From: Spirochaetales bacterium
GTDB taxonomy: Bacteria > Spirochaetota > Spirochaetia > DTKZ01
Length of the DNA stretch: 11,249 nt
NCBI GenBank assembly: GCA_031274005.1
Contig: JAISQU010000031.1
Coordinates: 1 to 11,249, forward strand
Direction of reading: 5' to 3'
A program made the translations under genes and the position numbers. This document shows positions 1-5,693 of this stretch, piece by piece. The notes beneath the pieces were generated by a model. That model searched no databases. It was not told the origin of the DNA and saw only the letters and a list, made by a program, of their open reading frames with translations. The stretch's first letter is position 1. Every line of letters starts with the position of its first letter.

Positions 1-287
1 TCATTCCCGATGGCGTTACTATCATCGGGAGTAACGCGTTTGCCAATAGTCGCCAGGGAAGAGAGATAACAAGTGTTACCCTTCCGGCAAATGTACAACT
101 GGGAGACAGCGCCTTTGATACTATGTCTAGATTGTACACAAGGGACAGCCTTGAAACGGTGTATAACAAAAACGGCAAAAAAGCGGGGACCCACGAGTTG
201 CAAATAAGTTGGTCCGACCTTTTTCTTACTATGATAACTCTGCAACTCGTCTACAGAAACACCGACGAGTGGGTATTGGTGGAGTAA
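1..287 (+). CDS. C-terminal end of a BspA-type leucine-rich-repeat protein (5' partial)
   Basis: The frame starting at base 3 is open from the window edge to TAA at 285-287 and gives 94 residues. The first part carries the LRR_5/BspA signature: an IPDGVTIIGSNAF start, then a second unit with VTLPANVQLGDSAFD, the usual alternation of 'LP..V..I...AF'. After the repeats comes a tail containing YNKNGKKAGTHEL, a form of ending I associate with treponemal LRR proteins (family knowledge, not searched). Proteins of this family are typically exported and mediate surface binding. Signal peptide and repeat number lie outside the window. It runs toward the minus-strand operon, so the two transcripts converge. 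Confidence 0.75.
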   Translation, partial: IPDGVTIIGSNAFANSRQGREITSVTLPANVQLGDSAFDTMSRLYTRDSLETVYNKNGKKAGTHELQISWSDLFLTMITLQLVYRNTDEWVLVE

Positions 288-307
288 CATAGGAGCCTGT
301 CGGACTT

Positions 308-599
308 CTAACGAATGCGAGCCGAAGACGGCTCTGCGTTTTCGGGTAGACCCGAAAACGCATTACTCCCGCAATTTTGCTCCGCAAAATTGCGCCGTCT
401 TAAAAACCCGCCGGCAGTACCTTTGGTATCTTCCGCAAAGACGCGGGCCGCCTGTTTTATGGCTTCAAAGTTAACAGCCCTTGGAAAACTTTCTCACCTT
501 TTTGAGTTCCTCAATGGCCTTTATTCCCGGCGCGGCTTGCCGTTTAATATCCTCAAGCCGCTCTTCTACGGTTGCGTCTTTAAGGCGTTCATAATTCCA
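308..599 (-). pseudogene. Frameshifted remnant of a small unrecognised gene
   Basis: On the minus strand, just downstream of dinB, one frame (599 to about 480) reads a clean charged helical stretch, NYERLKDATVEERLEDIKRQ and onward through an IEELKKVRKFSK segment. It then hits a stop at 471-473. Dropping one G from the GGG at 478-480 lets it continue as AVNFEAIKQAARVFAEDTKG and on to a stop at 308-310. Both halves look protein-like and join smoothly, so a single-base insertion in a former gene is the simplest reading. There is no start codon or ribosome binding site: a stop (600-602) lies immediately upstream. The end of the second frame passes through the hairpin cluster at 319-394. I do not recognise the family. 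A sequencing error or a programmed frameshift remains possible. Confidence 0.45.
319..394. repeat. Cluster of three consecutive hairpins
   Basis: Three inverted repeats stand back to back. GAGCCG/CGGCTC (319-334) has a 4-nt loop. TGCGTTTTCGGG/CCCGAAAACGCA (335-362) is a perfect 12-bp stem with a TAGA loop. CGCAATTTTGC/GCAAAATTGCG (370-394) is a perfect 11-bp stem with a 3-nt TCC loop. The cluster lies between a rightward gene end and the leftward dinB end, where it could block or terminate convergent transcripts, although no T-run follows. Such clusters are also typical of dispersed REP-like elements. Confidence 0.7.
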
Positions 600-642
600 T
601 TATGACGGAAATTCCAGGAAACAATGGCATCACAGCCCGATA

Positions 643-1824
643 CTATGACGGAGGCCGTTTCAGGAGGCTTGCTTTGATGACGGGCGCCCCGTCCGGGTCT
701 TTTCTGCTTAAATTGAAAACAGCTTTTTCCACCCTGCCCCTGCGTTCATATTCGGTGGGGAAAAGCTCCTGCTGGCCGCCGCCCTCCGCTTGAACCTTGT
801 CAAAACCAATGCCGACAAGACGCAGGGGGAGGCGCGGATTCCACTTTTCTTTTAAAAGCGCCAGTCCTGTTTCGTAAAGCTCTTCGGCGCTGGATATGCA
901 GTGGTTCAGTGTCGTCTGGCAGGAAAATGTCGAGAAGTCCGAGTAACGGTATTTGATTGCGACGGTACGGGATGCGCCGCCCTCGTCGAAGAGGCGGAAC
1001 ATCACCTGGTGGGACAAGTCCAGAAGGCAGAGCGCGATGATGTCCCAGTCCGCCGTGTCTTCGGGAAAAGTTGTCTCGTGGCTTATGGAATGGGATTTCG
1101 CCGTGTCCGAATACATGCCCGGATCGCGGCCCCGCACGGCGTTGTACAGATATGTTCCGGTCGCCTCGCCCATGAAGGACCGCAGGGATTCCTCGCTTAG
1201 CTGCCTGACTTTCTCTACCGTATCCAGATGGATGGACAGGAGGCGCTCCATGGTCTTTTTCCCCAGGCCCCACAATTTGGCAAGCCCTATGGCGTCAATA
1301 AACTCTTCTACGCGCCCCTCTTCCACCTCGTACAAACCATCGGGTTTTTTGAAGTCCGAGGCCATTTTTGCCAGAAAGCGGTTTGGGGCGATTCCTACAG
1401 ACAGGGGCGCCCCAGCCCCGGCGCGTACCCTGTCTTTCAGTTTTTCAGCCGCTTCGCGGGGCGGACCGAAGAGCCTGCGCGTTCCGCTCATGTCGAGGGA
1501 TGCCTCGTCTATCGATATGGGCCTGACATCGGGACTAAACTGCGAAAGAATCTTCATGACTTTGCGCGAAACCTCCACGTAGCGCTCCATTCTGACCGGA
1601 AGATAAACTCCCCCCGGACAGCGCCTGAAAGCCTCAGAGATGGGCATGGCCGAATGAACGCCGAATCTGCGGGCCTCGTAGGAACAGGCGGAAACAACGC
1701 CGCGTTTTCCGGGAGACGCGCCGACGATAACGGGTTTGCCCCTGTATCCGGGATTGTCCATTTGTTCCACAGAAGCGAAAAAAGCGTCCAGGTCGACATG
1801 GAAAAATACGGGCGTATCAGTCAT
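643..1824 (-). CDS. dinB: DNA polymerase IV (Y-family, DinB)
   Basis: The 393-residue product is a Y-family translesion polymerase that extends past damaged or mispaired bases. The palm motif FFHVDLDAFFASVEQ gives Asp11 and a steric-gate Phe at about 16. SACSYEARRFGVHSAMP follows, then SIDEASLD with catalytic Asp106/Glu107. A helix-hairpin-helix segment (LWGLGKKTMERL) precedes the little-finger domain. Near the C-terminus QQELFP (351-356) fits the QxxLF clamp-binding peptide. The residue after SIDEA is Ser, where Tyr or Phe is usual. The start at 1824 was chosen because homologues begin just before 'FFHVDLDAF'. No good Shine-Dalgarno is present, but the ATG overlaps the upstream stop by 8 nt, so translational coupling is likely. 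It is the last gene of the smc-led run, and no LexA-type box is evident. Confidence 0.95.
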   Translation of the reverse strand: MTDTPVFFHVDLDAFFASVEQMDNPGYRGKPVIVGASPGKRGVVSACSYEARRFGVHSAMPISEAFRRCPGGVYLPVRMERYVEVSRKVMKILSQFSPDVRPISIDEASLDMSGTRRLFGPPREAAEKLKDRVRAGAGAPLSVGIAPNRFLAKMASDFKKPDGLYEVEEGRVEEFIDAIGLAKLWGLGKKTMERLLSIHLDTVEKVRQLSEESLRSFMGEATGTYLYNAVRGRDPGMYSDTAKSHSISHETTFPEDTADWDIIALCLLDLSHQVMFRLFDEGGASRTVAIKYRYSDFSTFSCQTTLNHCISSAEELYETGLALLKEKWNPRLPLRLVGIGFDKVQAEGGGQQELFPTEYERRGRVEKAVFNLSRKDPDGAPVIKASLLKRPPS

Positions 1825-3997
1825 TGTTTTCAATAATAAACGAATCCCTGATTTTTGAGTAGCTTGCCGGGGCAAAGGTTTTTCCGCTCAGTTCCAGCGG
1901 GGAGGAAAGCCGCTGCGACCAGGAAACAAGCTCCGCCCGGACGCTCTGGCCCGCCGGGAAAGTCAGGGTAATATCCAGGGGAAGCGGGGGATCGCCGCCG
2001 ATAAAAACTTCCGCATGGCGTGAGTCTATATCCAGGGAATAGGGGAAACTGCAATCGTAGATAACAAAGGGGGCGTCCGAAGAAAGGGTCAGGGTGATTT
2101 TTCTTGACTCTAAAGGAGGGCTCACCGTGAGGCGGTATATGCGGCGGGCAAGAAAGCTTTCCCTGCGGAGCGTGTAAAACCGCGCCGGGGATGAGGCCTC
2201 AAGAGGCAGCCTGAGCGTTTTTTCGCCGGTGTTCAGGGCAAAGTCCATACGGCCGAATTTCAGTCCGGCTTTTCCTATGGGGGAGGGGCCGGCAAGCCGC
2301 AGCTCGTGAAGGCCCTCATCCGCGCTGTAGTATTCTTCCAGGGAAAGAGGCTGCGGCAGGTTCCTCCAGGGATTGACGGCAAGAACAAAAACCAGAGCCG
2401 CCAAAGTGAGGCCTGCGCTCAGGGCGAGGAGAACTTTTATCCCTGCGCCGGACCGTCCTCCGCGCGGATGACGAAACAGAAGGTCCATACGGATAAACAT
2501 AAGGAAGAACGGAAAAAAAATAAAACTCAAAAGAATGTTTCCCGTAACAGGCGAGTTTAAAAGAACTCCCGCAAAATCTTTTTCCGCGGAAAAAAACGCG
2601 TCGTAGATCAGAAAATAAAACGGAAGGGGCGAAACAAATATCAGAAGAAATTTGACAAAGCGGCGTTTGAATACGGAAAAAAGAACAGCCGCGGTATAGG
2701 CCCAGAGAAAAAAGATGCTGAAAGCAATATCCAGTGCGCTGAACAAAAGAACATTCGCGAAGAAAAAGAAAATCGCCGCCGCGGAATAAAAACTGCCGAT
2801 TTTTGAAAACGGCAGCCGCCTGAGGTGATGAAAGCTCAGAATGAGAAGAAATACCGCGGAACCTGCCTTTAAAAGAAAGAACACAAAAGGATAATGCATC
2901 CACAAATTTTCGACGCTCCTGATTGCCGAGGCTGCCCGGACAAAAAGAGTGCCCGCCATGAAGAAGAGCATCGAAATGAGGAGGATAAGAGGCAGATTCC
3001 AGAAGTCCCGCAGAAAGATTCGGGTATACCGGTTTACGCGCCGGCGGGCGATAAGGGCATAAAAAATGCTTAGCCCCAAAACTCCCAGAAGCGCGGTAAT
3101 AAGAACGGTTTCGCCAATAATATAATAGGAGGAATCCCCTGTTTGCAAAAGGAAATAGTGCTGGTCCCATTCCCGGGGAATGCCGCCGCTGTTTCTGGCG
3201 AGGTAATTTTTGAAAAAAACGGAAAAACTTTCTGTCCTGCGCATGATGTCCGTTTCCCCCGCAGGCCCCCTTTCTCCCCGCAGGGCTATGGCGGGAAACC
3301 CGGCGGTGAGGTACTCGCCCGCGGGGGAGCGGCCAGGGGAAAGATTCAGGCGGTACATCTGGTTTTTGTTTCTCTGTATCCTGAAGGGGATGTCCGCATC
3401 CCGCAGGGAGGCCAGGACCCGGTCTATCATCCAGGATGGGCAGACAATGCCGCGGGTTCCTGTTTCACAGAGAATTTCGCCGGGAGCTTCCGTGAAATCA
3501 AAATACAGAACAGCCGCCGGATCTTCGGGGAAAAATGACTCAAGAAAGAGGCGGGTCCCCAGGGCCTCTTCAGGGGGAAAGCCGGAGCTTTGCGCGGCGG
3601 GAAAGCCGCTGTCTCCGTCGCCGCCTAAAAAAAGAAAGAGCAGGCTTACGGGGGGGATTTGGGCCGCGTTTTGCTTCCACAGGGAAAGCGCCAGGGCCGC
3701 GCTGAAACTGCTGCCTCCGGAAACAGCGGGCGCGGCTATGACGAGCGTTTCGGGGCTGACTCCGCCTATAGTGGTACTCAGAATGTGAGAAAAGGAGTGC
3801 CCGCCGGAAAAACCGGAGAAATCCTGCCTGCTCACGCGGCCGCCTCCCGCCTCGATTTCCGACCGGACAAAATCCAGCACGGCGTTTTCTCCGCTCAGAT
3901 CTTTCAGGGCGGCATAATAGTCCGCCTCTTGCGCGCCGAGCGCCGCGATAAACAAAAATAAAACACAGGCAGCCGCAGCCGGTCTTTTTATCCCCAT
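1817..3997 (-). CDS. Polytopic membrane protein with degenerate M28-peptidase-like N-domain
   Basis: The product is 726 aa from the ATG at 3997, which follows AAAGGTG; a longer TTG start at 4036 is less convincing. Residues 1-22 form a signal peptide ending ALGA|QEA. Residues about 30-270 have the layout of an M28 aminopeptidase domain: a TLVIAAPAV strand, a GGSSFSAALALSLW helix, VSLLFLFLGGDGDSG, and VLYFDFTE. The metal-binding positions of M28 (HxD, the Asp of GAxDN, the Glu-Glu pair, the final His) appear to be missing. About eight membrane spans follow (near 291-317, 335-353, 368-391, 404-425, 427-443, 448-466, 487-503, 520-542). A roughly 180-residue C-terminal domain, rich in beta strands, should lie outside the membrane. 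The M28-plus-membrane layout recalls ERMP1/FXNA-type proteins. Function unknown; possibly a non-enzymatic envelope protein. It overlaps dinB by 8 nt. Confidence 0.75.
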   Translation of the reverse strand: MGIKRPAAAACVLFLFIAALGAQEADYYAALKDLSGENAVLDFVRSEIEAGGGRVSRQDFSGFSGGHSFSHILSTTIGGVSPETLVIAAPAVSGGSSFSAALALSLWKQNAAQIPPVSLLFLFLGGDGDSGFPAAQSSGFPPEEALGTRLFLESFFPEDPAAVLYFDFTEAPGEILCETGTRGIVCPSWMIDRVLASLRDADIPFRIQRNKNQMYRLNLSPGRSPAGEYLTAGFPAIALRGERGPAGETDIMRRTESFSVFFKNYLARNSGGIPREWDQHYFLLQTGDSSYYIIGETVLITALLGVLGLSIFYALIARRRVNRYTRIFLRDFWNLPLILLISMLFFMAGTLFVRAASAIRSVENLWMHYPFVFFLLKAGSAVFLLILSFHHLRRLPFSKIGSFYSAAAIFFFFANVLLFSALDIAFSIFFLWAYTAAVLFSVFKRRFVKFLLIFVSPLPFYFLIYDAFFSAEKDFAGVLLNSPVTGNILLSFIFFPFFLMFIRMDLLFRHPRGGRSGAGIKVLLALSAGLTLAALVFVLAVNPWRNLPQPLSLEEYYSADEGLHELRLAGPSPIGKAGLKFGRMDFALNTGEKTLRLPLEASSPARFYTLRRESFLARRIYRLTVSPPLESRKITLTLSSDAPFVIYDCSFPYSLDIDSRHAEVFIGGDPPLPLDITLTFPAGQSVRAELVSWSQRLSSPLELSGKTFAPASYSKIRDSFIIENND

Positions 3998-4081
3998 TAC
4001 ACCTTTGAGGATACGGAAAAACGCCGCAGATGGCAAGTGACGTCGGGTTTACGCCCGGCTACGCTGTCTCCCTCCGTGTTT

Positions 4082-5320
4082 TCAGCGTATATCAAAATAG
4101 TTAAGCCTGATGTAGCGGCTCTTCGTATCCGAGGCCGCCCAGCGGGAACTCAAGGGAAAACGGTCCCGCACTTTCTCGTAATACATGAGGGCTTTTTTCA
4201 TATCCCGCGCGGGGGCGTTTTCAAATATCTGCGCCAGGGCAAAATACCATTCGTCCAGATCTTCAAGTTCCGCCTCATGCCCGGCCACATAGTTTTCCAG
4301 TTCGGCGGCGGCGCCGGCCTGTCCGTTCTGCGCCAGCCTCTTCAGACGCCCGCCTTCCGTCTCGTTTGCGTCCGCCGGAGGCGCGGCTGCGGATTCCGGC
4401 GGCGGGGGATCCTGCGTACCGGGTATTTGCGCCGCGGGGGGAGACTCTGACGGCGCGGGTTGGGCCTGTGCGTTTTGCGTTCCGGCCGCCGGGGGCTGCT
4501 CCCCTGTTTTGGACTCCGGAGCGGAGTCTACGGAAAGCTCAACATCATCGTAGCGCAGGGTGTTGGCCGCCAGATCCTGCTGCTGAAATTTCAAATCGTA
4601 CGATCCTTTTTCAAAAGGCGAAAAAGAGAAAATAGTATTGCCGTCCTCAACAACCTTGCCCAGATAGCGTATTTTCCCCGCGGCAGCCTCATCGGGTATA
4701 TAAATCCAGTTTATGCCGGGAAGGGTCACGGTAATGGTCTGACCTGTAATGCCGGAAATCCGGCGCGGGAGGCCCGTTGTAATGACCGCCGTCCTTTCCG
4801 GCGGGGGAAAATAGTCCTCCGTGTCCGCCGGGTTTACGGCGGAAGCGGCAGGGCCGCCGCTTTGTTCCGCGGGAATGTTCCCGGCCGCAGGGGGAGGTTC
4901 CGCGGGAGCCCGCGGCGCTCCTGCCTCAGGCGCGGGGGCCGGTTTGGGGCCGGAAACCGCGGGTTCGGTCCTGCCGGCCGGTTCGGGATTTCCCGCAGGG
5001 GGAGGCTCTTCGCCTGTACGCGCCATAGGCCCCTCATCCACGGGATCAGGGGCCGCCGCGCTTATAAGCGCAAAATCCTCAGAAGGCGCAGCCCTGCGCT
5101 CCCAAGAAATGTCCGCTTCCGCTTCGGGAACAGGTTCACTCAGCCGGACCTCTTCCGGCGTAAACGCGGGACTCAGCATGGGCCATCCGGCGTCGGGAAG
5201 CGCTTCTTCCACGGGCGGGGCTTCGTCCGGGGGGGCGGCTTTTTCAGGAACAGACGCGCAGGCGCCCAGTAAAAGAGAAAAAAAAACGCAAAAAACCCGC
5301 AGGCGTTTTGGTATCCTCAA
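4082..5320 (-). CDS. Pro/Ala-rich lipoprotein with Ig-like and helical-repeat domains
   Basis: The product is 412 aa using a TTG start. A basic n-region (RIPKRLR), a hydrophobic core and the lipobox LLGAC place the lipidated Cys at residue 21. Residues about 22-175 are a low-complexity Pro/Ala/Glu linker that should span periplasm or wall. Residues about 175-265 look like an Ig-type beta domain (TAVITTGLPRRISG, FSPFEKGSYDLKFQ). A second Pro-rich linker follows. Residues about 325-412 are helical and TPR-like (DEWYFALAQIFENAP, KKALMYYEKVRDRFP), resembling periplasmic TPR lipoproteins such as BamD or YbgF. An envelope scaffold role is inferred, not shown. An in-frame ORF extends further upstream, but that extension lacks the n-region/lipobox geometry. 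It sits 28 nt after the 114-aa gene and 84 nt before the membrane-protein gene; that 84-nt gap has only a weak CGGG/CCCG hairpin. Confidence 0.85.
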   Translation of the reverse strand: MRIPKRLRVFCVFFSLLLGACASVPEKAAPPDEAPPVEEALPDAGWPMLSPAFTPEEVRLSEPVPEAEADISWERRAAPSEDFALISAAAPDPVDEGPMARTGEEPPPAGNPEPAGRTEPAVSGPKPAPAPEAGAPRAPAEPPPAAGNIPAEQSGGPAASAVNPADTEDYFPPPERTAVITTGLPRRISGITGQTITVTLPGINWIYIPDEAAAGKIRYLGKVVEDGNTIFSFSPFEKGSYDLKFQQQDLAANTLRYDDVELSVDSAPESKTGEQPPAAGTQNAQAQPAPSESPPAAQIPGTQDPPPPESAAAPPADANETEGGRLKRLAQNGQAGAAAELENYVAGHEAELEDLDEWYFALAQIFENAPARDMKKALMYYEKVRDRFPLSSRWAASDTKSRYIRLNYFDIR

Positions 5321-5327
5321 ATTTTTA

Positions 5328-5332
5328 CTCCT
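5328..5332 (-). promoter_or_regulatory. Ribosome binding site that fixes a TTG start for the lipoprotein gene
   Basis: The minus strand reads AGGAG, then 7 nt, then TTG at 5318-5320. No ATG lies in frame between this site and the lipobox. The resulting N-terminus, (M)RIPKRLRVFCVFFSLLLGAC, is a normal lipoprotein signal, so TTG is the likely initiator. Confidence 0.75.
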
Positions 5333-5348
5333 ACGTGAACATCGCAGG

Positions 5349-5693
5349 CTATGGAACCCTCTCAAATATATCGTCAAGTTTTTTCCTGTTCTGACGGATT
5401 AAAACGCCGGCGGCAAGCTCCCGCGGATCAATACGGAATTCCCGCGAATCATCCTCCATCCAGGCGCTTCCCGGTTCGCGGAAATACCGGGGACGCGGAG
5501 ACAAAAAACGCTCCAACTCATCGGGCAGGGCAAATTCATAGGCCGTAATTCCACCCGCCGGGGGCTCTTCCGCGAGGGAGGGAAGCTCATACGGACGCGG
5601 AGGCTCATACAGCGTATACACAGCCAGCGCGATGAGAAAACTCAGCCCCGCTCCCGCGGCAAGGCCTATGGCGAAAATCTTTTTTTTAAGCAT
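5349..5693 (-). CDS. Small single-span membrane protein between smc and the lipoprotein gene
   Basis: The product is 114 aa from the ATG at 5693, whose ATGCTTAA overlaps the smc stop by 8 nt. An AAGGA lies just upstream inside the smc coding end. A short Lys-rich n-region (MLKKK) precedes one hydrophobic span at about 5-28. The remaining 85 residues are polar and acidic (PDELERFLSPRPRYFREPG, EFRIDPRELAAGVLIRQNRK). There is no lipobox and no clear cleavage site, so an inner-membrane anchor with an external domain is likely. I do not recognise the family. The tight coupling to smc suggests co-expression but does not prove shared function. A longer frame running upstream inside smc is a shadow of smc. 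Confidence 0.8.
   Translation of the reverse strand: MLKKKIFAIGLAAGAGLSFLIALAVYTLYEPPRPYELPSLAEEPPAGGITAYEFALPDELERFLSPRPRYFREPGSAWMEDDSREFRIDPRELAAGVLIRQNRKKLDDIFERVP

Noticed and set aside
315..793. Two rightward ORFs after the LRR gene
   Set aside because: One is built from the hairpin cluster and the antisense of the gene remnant; the other is largely antisense to the dinB 3' end. Neither has a ribosome binding site or recognisable protein features.
3998..4081. Intrinsic terminator between the lipoprotein and membrane-protein genes
   Set aside because: The only hairpin (CGGG, 6-nt loop, CCCG) has a 4-bp stem and no following T-run, so it is too weak to call.
4821..5402. Long rightward ORFs opposite the lipoprotein gene
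   Set aside because: Their Gly/Ser/Ala-rich translation is the antisense shadow of the Pro/Ala-rich linker; the lipobox, TTG start and domain structure all support the minus strand.
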